Notes: generated by a model from the letters alone, not told the origin. DNA of 64,000 bases from Streptomyces kurssanovii (GCF_014649695.1 NZ_BMTN01000019.1:1-64000), one strand, 5' to 3'. Positions 1 to 8,956 are shown, counted from the stretch's first letter. Program-made: numbers and translations.

Positions 1-136
1 CCGGCGGTTCCGACTCTATCAGACTCTTTCGTGCCTGATTCCCGGTCAGCGGGAGTTGTCTTCACGGCTGTTGGGCCGTTCCGACGCTCAAACTCTAGCG
101 GATTTCCCGGGCTGCTCATAATCGAGCTTTCGAAAT

Positions 137-158
137 GAATTTCGGCATGCCGAAATTC
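137..158. promoter_or_regulatory. Perfect 22-bp palindrome, probable operator
   Basis: The core AATTTCGGCATGCCGAAATT is a perfect palindrome and one further G/C pair extends it to 22 bp, with no loop bases. A loopless perfect palindrome is typical of a dimeric regulator site rather than a terminator. It lies 140 bases beyond the MarR stop codon, so the controlled gene is probably left of the window. The cognate regulator is unknown. Confidence 0.45.
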
Positions 159-267
159 GTCCCGGCTGGGAGATCGTGCAGAGTTTGGTTGCCGCGTTCG
201 CGGCGGGATGGCTGTCGCAGAACCGTTCCGGCCCCGTGACAACTCGAAGAACCTTACGGATCGGGGA

Positions 268-295
268 GGGCCGTGTCAACCCTGCTTCACGGCCC
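268..295 (-). terminator. Terminator-like hairpin after marR
   Basis: An 8-bp GC-rich stem (GGGCCGTG / CACGGCCC) with a 12-base loop lies directly beyond the MarR stop codon. There is no clear T tail, as is common in Streptomyces. Confidence 0.5.
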
Positions 296-297
296 CG

Positions 298-867
298 CTA
301 GTCCAGGTCGGTGAGCCGCCCGCCGGCATCCGGCTGGTCGTGTTCCACCCGGCGCAGCACGCGGATGAGCAGCTCGCCGAGGACGGCCCGCTCGTCGCCC
401 GAGAGGTCCTGGAGCAGGTCCTCCTCGAAGTTCGTCGCCATGCGCATCGCCTCGAGCCACTTGGCGCGGCCCTCGTCCGTCAGCTCGACGATCACGCGCA
501 CCCGGTTGTTCTCGTCGCGGTCGCGGGTGACCAGGCCTTCGCCGGCCATGCGGTCGATGCGGTGCGTCATCGCGGCGGGGGTGAGCCCGAGGCGCTTGGC
601 GAGTTCACCGGGTCCCATGCGATAGGGGGAGCCCGAGAGCACCAGCGTCTTCAGGACCTCCCACTCGGTGTTGCTGATGCCGAGATCGGCGACCTGGCGG
701 CCGTAGGCGACGTTCATCCGGCGGTTGAGCCGGCCGAGGGCAGAGACCACCTTCTCGACCTGTGGGTCGAGATCGCCGAATTCACGCTGGTAGGCGGCGA
801 TCTGCTCGTCGAGGCTCGGCTCGTGCGGGCCGGACGTCAGAGAGGCCTCAGGGGTCTCGGTAGGCAT
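298..867 (-). CDS. MarR family transcriptional regulator
   Basis: This 189-residue protein has the MarR winged-helix layout. An N-terminal dimerisation helix is followed by the recognition region (LAKRLGLTPAAMTHRIDRM, about residues 88-106) and a charged wing (RDRDENNR). A C-terminal helix closes the dimer interface. MarR proteins usually repress or activate an adjacent exporter in response to small aromatic ligands. It is divergent from the MFS exporter at 997, and the gap carries several inverted repeats likely to be its operators. From memory, the S. coelicolor counterparts are SCO4122 (MarR) and SCO4121 (MFS), reported as a regulator/multidrug pump pair. The ATG at 867 is the only good start; its ribosome site is weak. 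Confidence 0.85.
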   Translation of the reverse strand: MPTETPEASLTSGPHEPSLDEQIAAYQREFGDLDPQVEKVVSALGRLNRRMNVAYGRQVADLGISNTEWEVLKTLVLSGSPYRMGPGELAKRLGLTPAAMTHRIDRMAGEGLVTRDRDENNRVRVIVELTDEGRAKWLEAMRMATNFEEDLLQDLSGDERAVLGELLIRVLRRVEHDQPDAGGRLTDLD

Positions 868-898
868 GTGCCGAAGTATGGCACGGCGCTCATTGGCA

Positions 899-953
899 TT
901 GAAGTCCTTCGGTGTGTACTCTTCAGGATTGAACTTTAGTGTTGAAGTCTTCA
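899..953. promoter_or_regulatory. Divergent promoter region with MarR-type inverted repeats
   Basis: Three related inverted repeats occur within 55 bases: TGAAGTCCTTCG near 900-911, TTCAGGATTGAA at 922-933 and TGAAGTCTTCA at 943-953. All are built from TGAA/TTCA half sites. Their position between the MarR start and the MFS start suggests binding of MarR to control both genes. Confidence 0.5.
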
Positions 954-996
954 GGGTTCAGTCCTTCGGACGCGACGACTTCTCGACCAGAAGCAG

Positions 997-2301
997 GTGA
1001 GTGTGACCAAGGCGAAGGGTGCAGCGATGCGCCGGATCCAGGCGGGGAACGCGCTGAGTGCGTTCGGGCTCGGCTTCACCGTTCCGTACCTCTATGTCTA
1101 TGTGGCGCAGGTGCGTGAGCTGGGCGCGAGCACGGCGGGTGCCGTGCTCGCGGTCTTCGCGATGGCCGCGCTCGTCGCCCTGCCTTTCACCGGGCGGATC
1201 ATCGACCGCCGGGGGCCGCTGCCCGTGCTCGTCGCCGCCGCCGTGCTCGCCTCCGCGGGAGCCGTCGGCATGGGACTCTCCGACAGCATCCCGGCAGTCG
1301 TACTGTCGGCCGCGCTGCTCGGCGCCGGTACGGCCGTGATGCAGCCGGCGCTCGCCACGATGATCGTCTGGTGCTCGGAGACGGCGACCCGCACCCGCGC
1401 CTTCGCCATACAATTCTTCCTGCAGAACCTGGGACTCGGCGTCGGCGGCCTGATCGGCGGACACATCGTCGACGAGAGCCGGCCGGCGAGCTTCACGCTG
1501 CTGTTCGGTATCGAGGCGGCCATGTTCCTCGTTCTCGCGGCGATCGCCCTGACCGTGCGACTCCCCCACTCCCCGACACTCCACGACCCGCGTCCCTCCG
1601 GCGCGGAGTCCGGTGCCAGGGGCGGACTGCGAGCACTGCTCGGCCACCGGGCCATGGTCCAGTTGCTCGTCCTGGGCTTCGTCCTCTTCTTCGCCTGCTA
1701 CGGCCAGTTCGAGTCGGGTCTCGCCGCATACGGCACGGAGGCCGCCGGTATCGAGCCCGCGACCCTCGGCACGGCTCTCGCGGCCAACACCGCGGTCATC
1801 GTGCTCGCGCAGTTCCTGGTGCTGAGGTTCGTGGAGCGGCGCAGGCGCAGCAGGGTCATCGCCTCGGTCGGGCTCATCTGGGCCGTGGCATGGCTGGCGG
1901 CGGGCTACGCGGGCCTCGGACACGGCAGCCAGGCCATGGCGACGGCCGCGTTCATCTCGACGTACGCGCTGTTCGGCCTCGGCGAGGCGATGCTCTCGCC
2001 GACCGTGGCGCCGCTCGTCGCGGACCTCGCGCCGGAGGCGATGGTCGGGCAGTACAACTCCGCCTTCGCCCTGGTCAAGCAGCTCGCCCTGGCGGTCGGC
2101 CCGGCCGTCGGCGGGCCGATGGGCGCCGCACTGCACGGCCCGTACATCGTGACGTTCGTGCTGTTCTCGCTCTCGGTCACCGTGCTGGCGCTGCGGCTGG
2201 GCAAGCGGCTCACCCCGGTGCAGGACCGGCCCTCGCTCGCGGCGAAGACCCGCGTGGTCGCCGTGCACAAGCCCGAGGAAGCGGTCGCCCCCGCCCGCTG
2301 A
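997..2301 (+). CDS. MFS transporter, drug-exporter type
   Basis: This 434-residue integral membrane protein has about twelve hydrophobic segments. The MFS loop between helices 2 and 3 is visible as GRIIDRRGP near residue 68. Its length suits a 12-helix drug:H+ antiporter that exports toxic compounds across the cytoplasmic membrane. It is divergent from a MarR regulator, the usual arrangement for regulated efflux. GTG at 997 is used; an in-frame GTG at 1003 is an equally plausible start because AGCAGG precedes it. The stop codon is 12 bases from the end of the convergent phosphatase gene. The substrate cannot be read from the sequence. From memory, the S. coelicolor counterpart SCO4121 has been linked to multidrug resistance. 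Confidence 0.85.
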   Translation: MSVTKAKGAAMRRIQAGNALSAFGLGFTVPYLYVYVAQVRELGASTAGAVLAVFAMAALVALPFTGRIIDRRGPLPVLVAAAVLASAGAVGMGLSDSIPAVVLSAALLGAGTAVMQPALATMIVWCSETATRTRAFAIQFFLQNLGLGVGGLIGGHIVDESRPASFTLLFGIEAAMFLVLAAIALTVRLPHSPTLHDPRPSGAESGARGGLRALLGHRAMVQLLVLGFVLFFACYGQFESGLAAYGTEAAGIEPATLGTALAANTAVIVLAQFLVLRFVERRRRSRVIASVGLIWAVAWLAAGYAGLGHGSQAMATAAFISTYALFGLGEAMLSPTVAPLVADLAPEAMVGQYNSAFALVKQLALAVGPAVGGPMGAALHGPYIVTFVLFSLSVTVLALRLGKRLTPVQDRPSLAAKTRVVAVHKPEEAVAPAR

Positions 2302-2313
2302 GGCCCGGCGGCT

Positions 2314-4053
2314 TCAGCGCGGCAGGGCGAACTCGCACCAGACCGCTTTGCCGCCGCCCGGGGTACGGCGGCTCCCCCAGGACGAGGCGATCGTCGCGAT
2401 GATGGAGATACCGCGGCCCGCCTCGTCCTCCGTCTCGGCTCGGCGGCGGCGCGGCAGATGGTCGTCCCCGTCCGTCACCTCGACGATCAGGCGGCGGTCG
2501 GTGCGGCGGAGTCTGAGCCGCATGGGCGGGGTGCCGTGCTGGAGAGAGTTGGCGACCAGTTCACTGACGGCCAGCACACCGAGGTCGTGCAGCTCGGGCG
2601 AGAACCGCCATGAGGCGAGCACCCCTGACGCGAAGGCCCGGGCACGCGGAGCCGCCTCGATGCCTCCGAGCAGGTCCAGGGCGGCGTTGTGGAACAGCTC
2701 GGCGTCCGCCCCCTTCCGCGTCGGGTGCTGAAGCACGAGCACGGCGACGTCGTCGTCGTGCTCCGCGGTGACGCCCAGGGAACGGATCAGCCGGTCGCAG
2801 ACCACCTGCGGGCTGCCGGTCGCTCCGGACAGCGCGCGCTCCAGCGCGGCCACCCCTTCGTCGATGTCCTCACCACGGCGTTCCACCAGACCGTCCGTGT
2901 AGAGGACGGCGGTGGAACCGGGCGGCAGGTCGATGGCGCCGGAGGTGTGCAGCCAGCCGCCGGTGCCGAGCGGCGGTCCGGTCGGTTCCGCCGCCTTGTG
3001 GACCGTGCCGTCCTCGTCGCGCACGAGGATCGGCAGATGGCCGGCCGACGCGTAGACGAGCCGGCCTTCGTTCGGGTCGTGGACGGCGTACACACAGGTG
3101 GCGATCTGGCTGGCGTCGATCTCGGACGCCAGGCCGTCCAGCAGCTGGAGGACCTCGTGCGGCGGGAGGTCGAGGCGGGCGTAGGCGCGGACGGCGGTAC
3201 GCAGTTGGCCCATGACGGCGGCAGCGCGCACGCCACGGCCCATCACGTCGCCGATGACCAGCGCCGTGCGTCCCGCGCCGAGCGTGATCACGTCGTACCA
3301 GTCACCGCCGACCGCGGCGTCGATGCCGCCGGGCTGGTAGGTGGCCGCGAAGCGGAGGTCGTCGGGCTGTTCCAGCTCCTGCGGGAGCAGCGAACGCTGA
3401 AGCGTCACGGCCGTCTCGCGGTGACGGCGCTCGCTGGCCCGCAGACGCTCCGCCGCCTCCGCCTGGTCGGTGACGTCGGCCGCGAAGACGAGCACGCCCT
3501 CGGTCTCCTTGCTGCCGTCCGCGCGCTCCGCGGGCAGGCAGGTGATCGTGTACGACCCTTCGCCCCGCCGGGCCGACTCCGCGCTGCCCTGGATCCTGCG
3601 GGACTTGACCGTGCGCGGCTTGCCGCTGCGCAGCACCTGGTCCATCAGCGGCAGCAGACCCAGCTCCACGAGCTCGGGGCACACGTCGGCGGCGCCCGCC
3701 CCGGCCGGCCGCGGCCCGAAGGCGGCGGCATAGGCGTCGTTCACATAAGCGATGCGGTGCTCAGGGCCGTAGACGAGCGCGACCAGGGCGGGCAGGCGGC
3801 CGAGCATCTCCGGTACGGAGAAGTCTTCCAGCGCCGGAACGTCGGGCGGGGGCTCGGAGTGGCCGTACTCGCCGCGGGCCGCGGGCACGGAGCCCTCGGA
3901 CCGCTGCGCCGGGGAGAGCCCTCGGTCGGTTCCCCGCGCCGCGGCGCGGCGCTGCGTACCGGGGAGCCTGGCGCTCCAACGCGTGAAGTTCACTGACTTT
4001 CTAGCCTCAATGGGATCGTCGCCAAGGGTCACTCTGTGCAGGTGTGAGCCCAC
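2314..4053 (-). CDS. PAS - SpoIIE phosphatase - HATPase signalling protein
   Basis: The 579-residue protein has three parts. A PAS-like sensor spans about residues 75-200. A PP2C/SpoIIE serine phosphatase follows at about 215-445, with metal-binding motifs GGDWYD, GDVMGRG and YTDGLVE. A GHKL ATPase of the anti-sigma kind lies at about 460-579 (SELVANSLQHG and a glycine-rich lid). Such proteins act in partner-switching circuits: the phosphatase acts on anti-anti-sigma factors and the ATPase domain can bind or phosphorylate them. A GTG at 4053 is used; GTG at 3993 gives a 20-residue shorter product and may be the true start. It is convergent with the MFS gene. Its sigma-factor partner is unknown, though an ECF sigma gene lies 3 kb away. 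Confidence 0.85.
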   Translation of the reverse strand: MGSHLHRVTLGDDPIEARKSVNFTRWSARLPGTQRRAAARGTDRGLSPAQRSEGSVPAARGEYGHSEPPPDVPALEDFSVPEMLGRLPALVALVYGPEHRIAYVNDAYAAAFGPRPAGAGAADVCPELVELGLLPLMDQVLRSGKPRTVKSRRIQGSAESARRGEGSYTITCLPAERADGSKETEGVLVFAADVTDQAEAAERLRASERRHRETAVTLQRSLLPQELEQPDDLRFAATYQPGGIDAAVGGDWYDVITLGAGRTALVIGDVMGRGVRAAAVMGQLRTAVRAYARLDLPPHEVLQLLDGLASEIDASQIATCVYAVHDPNEGRLVYASAGHLPILVRDEDGTVHKAAEPTGPPLGTGGWLHTSGAIDLPPGSTAVLYTDGLVERRGEDIDEGVAALERALSGATGSPQVVCDRLIRSLGVTAEHDDDVAVLVLQHPTRKGADAELFHNAALDLLGGIEAAPRARAFASGVLASWRFSPELHDLGVLAVSELVANSLQHGTPPMRLRLRRTDRRLIVEVTDGDDHLPRRRRAETEDEAGRGISIIATIASSWGSRRTPGGGKAVWCEFALPR

Positions 4054-4120
4054 CTATGGTCACACGTCAAGTGTGGCCGACCGGACTGACAGTCGTCTTT
4101 CCCGAGTTGCCGAACCGCCG

Positions 4121-5596
4121 TCAGGTCCCCTGGGGACCATCGGGTGATCCGTCGGCCGACTGCTCCTTGGGCCCTTCCTTCTGACCGGCGGGCGGCTGCT
4201 CCTTCGAGCCGTTCGCCGGTCGTCCGCCTCCCGCCGCGAGTTCGAACTCGGCGCGCGGGTGTTCCAGCGAGCCGAGAGAGACGATCTCACGCTTGAAGAG
4301 CCCGGAGAGGGTCCATTCGGCCAACACTCGTGCCTTGCGGTTGAAGGTCGGCACCCGGCTGAGGTGGTAGACCCGGTGCATCAGCCAGGCCGGATAGCCC
4401 TTCAGCTTGCGCCCGTAGACGTGCGCGACGCCCTGGTGCAGGCCGAGGGACGCGACCGATCCCGCGTATTTGTGCGCGTAATCCTGCATCGGCGCGCCGC
4501 GCAGCGACGCCACGATGTTCTCCGCGAGCACCTTGGTCTGGCGCACGGCGTGCTGCGCGTTGGGCGCGCACTCGGCCCCGGGCTTGTCGGACGTCAGGTC
4601 CGGGACGGACGCGGCGTCGCCGGCGGCCCAGGCGTGGTCGACGCCTTCTACGGAGAGTCGGGCGGTGCACTTGAGCCGTCCCCTCTCGTTCAGGGGCAGG
4701 TCGGTGGCGGCGAGGACCGGGGCGGGTTTGACGCCGGCCGTCCACACGAGCGTCCGGGTGGGGAAGCGGGAACCGTCGCTCAGGACGGCGACACGGTCCT
4801 CACAGGAGTCGAGGCGCGTCTCCAGGCGGACGTCGATGTTGCGGGCGCGCAGCTCCCGTACGGCGTACCTGCCCATGTGCTCGCCGACCTCGGGAAGGAT
4901 GCGCCCCTGAGCCTCGACGAGGATCCACTTCAGGTCCTCCGGCTTGATGTTGTGGTAGTAGCGGGAGGTGTAGCGGGCCATGTCCTCCAGCTCGGCCAGG
5001 GCTTCGACGCCCGCGTAGCCGCCGCCGACGAAGACGAAGGTCAGGGCGGCGTCGCGGATGGCCGGGTCCCGGGTCGACGACGCGATGTCCATCTGTTCGA
5101 TGACGTGGTTGCGCAGGCCGATCGCCTCCTCGACCGTCTTGAAACCGATGCCGAAGTCGGCGAGGCCGGGGACGGGAAGGGTGCGGGAGATGGACCCGGG
5201 CGCGATGACCAGCTCGTCGTAGGTGATCTCGACGGCGCCCGCGCCCTCCTCCTCGGTCGCGAGCGTGCTGACCGTCGCCGTGCGCTTCGCGTGGTCGACG
5301 GACTTGGCCTCGCCGATGACGATCGTGCATCTGCCGAGAACACGGCGGAGGGGAACCACGACATGGCGCGGTGAGATGGAACCGGCCGCGGCCTCCGGGA
5401 GGAACGGCTGATACGTCATATAGGGGTCGGGCGTGACCACGACGATTTCCATCTCGCCACGCGCCAGCTCGGGCTTCAGCTTCCGCTGGAGGCGCAGCGC
5501 GGTGTACATCCCGACGTAACCGCCGCCGACGACGAGAATGCGTTTGCGCGGCGGGGTGCCGGGGGTCGTGCCCCGGGTGTTTGCAGCCTTCACCAT
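4121..5596 (-). CDS. ndh: Type II NADH dehydrogenase (FAD oxidoreductase)
   Basis: This 491-residue flavoprotein probably transfers electrons from NADH to menaquinone without pumping protons, at the inner face of the membrane. An FAD-binding Rossmann motif (VVGGGYVGMYTA) lies near residue 20 and a second, NAD-binding one (VGGGYAGVEALAELE) near residue 190. The conserved FAD segment VDHAWAAGDAA is also present. The C-terminal part has amphipathic and aromatic stretches suited to membrane attachment. I chose ATG at 5596 because an upstream in-frame ATG (5704) adds 36 residues unlike the family. The Pro/Lys/Gly-rich tail after residue about 455 is low complexity. It is divergent from a TetR regulator that may control it. 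Confidence 0.85.
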   Translation of the reverse strand: MVKAANTRGTTPGTPPRKRILVVGGGYVGMYTALRLQRKLKPELARGEMEIVVVTPDPYMTYQPFLPEAAAGSISPRHVVVPLRRVLGRCTIVIGEAKSVDHAKRTATVSTLATEEEGAGAVEITYDELVIAPGSISRTLPVPGLADFGIGFKTVEEAIGLRNHVIEQMDIASSTRDPAIRDAALTFVFVGGGYAGVEALAELEDMARYTSRYYHNIKPEDLKWILVEAQGRILPEVGEHMGRYAVRELRARNIDVRLETRLDSCEDRVAVLSDGSRFPTRTLVWTAGVKPAPVLAATDLPLNERGRLKCTARLSVEGVDHAWAAGDAASVPDLTSDKPGAECAPNAQHAVRQTKVLAENIVASLRGAPMQDYAHKYAGSVASLGLHQGVAHVYGRKLKGYPAWLMHRVYHLSRVPTFNRKARVLAEWTLSGLFKREIVSLGSLEHPRAEFELAAGGGRPANGSKEQPPAGQKEGPKEQSADGSPDGPQGT

Positions 5597-5902
5597 CCCA
5601 TGAGGCAACGGCCTCGGGAGTTTGTCCACAGGCCCGGCAAATTGTGTGACCGGAAGGCGGCTTCCGGCGGGCCCGTGCCCAGCTCGGGGCAAAAAGGAAG
5701 CCACGCAGGTCAGACACGACGGGCGGGTCGGGGTCCCGGGGCGTAATAGGGAACCTTCCGGCCCTTGCTCCGATCGGGGGGCGCTCCGTGCGGAAGTACC
5801 CCCTTCTGAATTGACTCGGGCTCAACTATGTTCGTACTCGGTCGGGGTGTCGGGTCACGACATGCCCGGCGGACAGCGGGGAGGTCTCCGGGGGGAGACG
5901 AC
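5597..5902. other. Divergent intergenic region ndh / tetR
   Basis: About 300 bases separate ndh from the TetR gene and should hold both promoters. A TTGACT hexamer near 5811 is a candidate -35 for the TetR gene. I looked for a Rex-type palindrome, as expected before an NADH dehydrogenase, and did not find a convincing one. Confidence 0.4.
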
Positions 5903-6697
5903 ATGACCGGGGGAACGCTCATGCATATTCAGGATTCGCATTGGCAGACTGCCGTCGCGCCGGCATCGGTGGCGGACGGCAATGGGAGCGGCCGCGCGGG
6001 ATCGGGCGGGACCAGCCGCTCCGCACCGCTGCGGGTGGACGCGCAGCGCAATCTCGAGCACGTCCTGCGGGCGGCGCGCGAAGTGTTCGGCGAGCTGGGT
6101 TACGGCGCGCCGATGGAGGACGTCGCCCGGCGTGCGCGGGTCGGCGTGGGGACGGTGTACCGCCGTTTCCCCAGCAAGGACGTCCTGGTGCGGCGGATAG
6201 CCGAGGAGGAGACGTCCCGGCTGACCGAGCAGGCGCGCACCGCGCTCGGCCAGGAGGAAGAGCCGTGGTCGGCGCTCGCGCGTTTCCTGCGCACGTCGGT
6301 GGCGTCCGGCGCCGGTCGCCTGCTGCCACCGCAGGTACTGCGGGTGGGCGTCGACGGTGACGAGCCGACCGTCGTCACCGACACCGAGCCGCTGGACGAC
6401 ACCCGGGTACCTCAGCAACGGGCGGCGGCACAGCCCGGGCTGCGTGTGGTGCCGCCACGGCCGATACCGGCGGAGGAACAGGACGACAGCGGTGCGGCGG
6501 ATCTGCTGGAGGTGGTGGGCCGGCTCGTGGAGCGGGCCCGTGCGGCGGGAGAGCTTCGGGACGATGTGACCGTGGCCGACGTGCTGCTGGTGATAGCCAC
6601 CGCCGCGCCCTCGCTGCCCGACGCCGCACAGCAGGAGGCGGCCTCGGCCCGTCTGCTGGACATTCTGCTCGAGGGCCTGCGCCCCCGAGCGGTGTGA
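5903..6697 (+). CDS. TetR family transcriptional regulator
   Basis: The 264-residue protein has a TetR N-terminal helix-turn-helix at about residues 40-85. Its recognition region (VGVGTVYRRFPSKDVLVRR) is the classic TetR signature. The C-terminal ligand domain is divergent, with a long low-complexity insert. A Gly/Ser-rich tail of about 35 residues precedes the helix-turn-helix. ATG at 5903 is preceded by GGGGGAG at good spacing; ATG at 5921 has a similar site and could be used instead. The gene is divergent from ndh and 200 bases upstream of the ECF sigma gene, so either may be a target. The ligand is unknown. Confidence 0.8.
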   Translation: MTGGTLMHIQDSHWQTAVAPASVADGNGSGRAGSGGTSRSAPLRVDAQRNLEHVLRAAREVFGELGYGAPMEDVARRARVGVGTVYRRFPSKDVLVRRIAEEETSRLTEQARTALGQEEEPWSALARFLRTSVASGAGRLLPPQVLRVGVDGDEPTVVTDTEPLDDTRVPQQRAAAQPGLRVVPPRPIPAEEQDDSGAADLLEVVGRLVERARAAGELRDDVTVADVLLVIATAAPSLPDAAQQEAASARLLDILLEGLRPRAV

Positions 6698-6896
6698 TCG
6701 CGCGCCCTCCCGCACGTCAACGCACCGTGCCCGTACGCCCGCCGCAGTGTGCCTCTTACGGGTGAGGCGGAGGGGCCGGATCCGTGGAAGTTTCCCCGGA
6801 CGGGTGGTTGCCGTACGGGAGGGTTCGGCGTAAGGCGACTGTATGGCACGCTTGCCCGATGTTTCGGGTCTGTAGGTGCTTACGGGGGCTTCCGCG

Positions 6897-8900
6897 ATGA
6901 GCGGTGACGGGCGGGACGAGTCGCTGAGCGGTGCGGCCGGGCCGGAGGCGGACGAGCCGTCCGCCTCCCAGGTACCCAGCCAGGGCGGCCGGGGTGACTT
7001 CTCGGGCGGGACCGGGCCGGCGGGTCGGGCGGGTCAGGCGACCGACGGTGCGCCGGACGTGCCCAGGACGCTGTGCGCGGAGCCGGCGGAGTCTTCGGAG
7101 CCGCAGGACCACTACGCGGTGCCGCAGCAGCGGGGAGCCGACAGTCACCACTCGGTGCTGCCTCCGCCCCGCGAACTGCCACCGGCAGACGCAGAATTGA
7201 TTCTGCGCATGCGGGACGGTGACGACAGCGCCTACGAGGAGCTGTTCCGCCGCCACGCGGACGCCATCAGGCGCTATGCCCGCACCTGCTGCCGGGACGC
7301 CGACACGGCCGACGACCTGACCGCCGAGGTGTTCGCCCGCACGCTGCAGGCGGTGCGCGGCGGCGCCGGGCCGGAGCAAGCCGTACGGGCCTACCTGCTC
7401 ACCACGGTCCGACGCGTCGCCGCGCACTGGATGAAGACCGCGAAGCGGGAGCAACTGGTCGAGGACTTCGCGGCGTTCGCCAGGGAGGCCGCCCGCAGCG
7501 CTGACGCGTCGAACGAGGACACCCTCGACCTCGGCGCGGACGTACGCGCGATGCACGAGGCGGAACGGTCCCTCGCGATGCGGGCGTTCCGGTCACTGCC
7601 GGAGCGCTGGCAGGCGGTGCTGTGGCACACCACCGTCGAGGAGGAGTCGCCGAGCGACGTCGCACCGCTCTTCGGGCTGACCGCCAACGCGACGGCGGTG
7701 CTCGCCAGCCGGGCGCGCGAGGGGCTCAAGCAGGCGTATCTCCAGGCCCACGTGAGCATCTCGCTCACCACGGGCGGCGACTGCGCGCGCTACGCGGACC
7801 GGCTGGGCGCCTACGCCCGGGGCGGCCTGCGGATGCGGGCGGAGCGCGGGCTTCGCAAGCACCTGGACGAGTGCGTCAAGTGCCGGCTCGCCGCGGGTGA
7901 GCTGGCCCATGTCAACGCGGGCATTCCGGCGCTGCTGCCGATCGCGGTGATCGGTTGGTTCGCCGCGGGGTACTCCCTCAAGGCCGCGGGCATCGTGGCG
8001 GGCGGCGCAGCGGGCGCCGCGGGCGCCGGAGCGGTGGCGGCCGCCACCGGGGGCGCCGCAGCGGGCACCTCGGGCGGCGCCGCGGCCGAAGGGCTCGGCG
8101 CCCCGGCGAAAGTGGGCATCGCGGCCGCCGTCGCCGCGGTCGCGGCCGCCGGCCTGGTCTGGGCCCTTTCCGGTGACCCGAAGCCGGTCCCGGATCCGGT
8201 GGCGAAACCGCCGGTCGCCCAGCCCGTGGTGCCACCGCCCGCGCCCGAGCCGGAGCCCCCGGCACCGCCCGCGCCGAAGCCTCCGCCGGTGCCGGTCGTC
8301 GAGCCCGTGGCCGCGCCGGAGCCCACGCCGGCACCCCCGAAGCCCACCCCGCCGAAGCCGAGCCCCACGCCTGAGCCGCCGCCTTCCCCGACGCCCACGC
8401 CTTCCCCGACGCCCACGCCGTCGCCCACTCCCACTCCACCGCCCCCGCCGCCGCCCGCGCCCGCGGTCTACCAGGTGAGCCGCCTGGAATACGGGACCTT
8501 CGGCGACCACACGGAACCGGAAGTCCGGTTGGGCGAGAGCAGCTGGCTCTGGCAGCGCTCTGGCATGTCCATCGACGGCACGCGGTACGCGCACGGGGCG
8601 ACCGTGCACGCCAAGTCGTCCATCACCATCGACCTCAACCGCCGGTGCACCACGTACGAAGCGTTCGTCGGCATCGACGACCTGACGCGCGGCCTGGGCC
8701 TGGGCGCGGTGCGCTTCTCTGTGTACGGGGACGGGACGCGGCTGTGGAGCTCCCCCGTCGTCCGCAGCGGCGAACCGGCGGTTCCCGTCCACGTGCCCAT
8801 CACCGGCCGCAACACGATCCGCCTGGTGGCGGAACCGGAGACACCACGGGACCAAGTGGCGCTGGGGGACTGGGCGGAGTCACGCATCACGTGTGAGTAG
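6897..8900 (+). CDS. Membrane-anchored ECF sigma factor with NPCBM-like C-terminus
   Basis: This is an unusually large ECF sigma factor of 667 residues. Sigma region 2 (about 95-165) and region 4 (about 225-290) are recognisable. Next comes an anti-sigma-type zinc motif (HLDECVKC, near 320). Hydrophobic segments near 340 and 410-425, with a Gly/Ala-rich stretch between them, are probably membrane helices. A 90-residue Pro-rich linker leads to a C-terminal domain of about 140 residues resembling NPCBM carbohydrate-binding modules. The layout suggests a one-protein transmembrane sensor: cytoplasmic sigma, built-in inhibitory zinc domain, and extracellular glycan-binding head. ATG at 6897 follows GGGGG; GTG at 6876 is an alternative. 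From memory, the S. coelicolor counterpart SCO4117 affects development and antibiotic production. Confidence 0.85.
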   Translation: MSGDGRDESLSGAAGPEADEPSASQVPSQGGRGDFSGGTGPAGRAGQATDGAPDVPRTLCAEPAESSEPQDHYAVPQQRGADSHHSVLPPPRELPPADAELILRMRDGDDSAYEELFRRHADAIRRYARTCCRDADTADDLTAEVFARTLQAVRGGAGPEQAVRAYLLTTVRRVAAHWMKTAKREQLVEDFAAFAREAARSADASNEDTLDLGADVRAMHEAERSLAMRAFRSLPERWQAVLWHTTVEEESPSDVAPLFGLTANATAVLASRAREGLKQAYLQAHVSISLTTGGDCARYADRLGAYARGGLRMRAERGLRKHLDECVKCRLAAGELAHVNAGIPALLPIAVIGWFAAGYSLKAAGIVAGGAAGAAGAGAVAAATGGAAAGTSGGAAAEGLGAPAKVGIAAAVAAVAAAGLVWALSGDPKPVPDPVAKPPVAQPVVPPPAPEPEPPAPPAPKPPPVPVVEPVAAPEPTPAPPKPTPPKPSPTPEPPPSPTPTPSPTPTPSPTPTPPPPPPPAPAVYQVSRLEYGTFGDHTEPEVRLGESSWLWQRSGMSIDGTRYAHGATVHAKSSITIDLNRRCTTYEAFVGIDDLTRGLGLGAVRFSVYGDGTRLWSSPVVRSGEPAVPVHVPITGRNTIRLVAEPETPRDQVALGDWAESRITCE

Positions 8901-8956
8901 AGGGGGCGGGCATGGCGGCTGCGGGCGCGTGGCCGCTGCGCGGGGCTTGTCCCCGA

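Larger units (their letters stand above)
1..297. other. Intergenic left edge with palindrome
   Basis: No convincing coding region is seen in the first 297 bases. The stretch holds a perfect 22-bp palindrome (137-158) and the terminator-like hairpin of the MarR gene (268-295). Bases 1-136 may be leader or trailer of a gene beyond the left edge; I see no recognisable RNA or protein in them. Confidence 0.5.

Noticed and set aside
250-275. GAAGAACCTTAC resembling 16S rRNA
   Set aside because: Only about 12 bases match a common rRNA segment; flanking bases do not.
208-939. Long open frame antisense to the MarR gene
   Set aside because: It is a mirror of the real gene's codon bias, has no family signature and runs through the promoter region.
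958-2268. 436-codon frame antisense to the MFS gene
   Set aside because: Composition (Arg, Gly, His, Glu-rich) is typical of a shadow of a high-GC gene; the opposite strand encodes a clear transporter.
5597-5700. TTGTGTGACC before ndh as a Rex site
   Set aside because: Rex needs a palindrome of TGTGAAC / GTTCACA type; the second half is absent.
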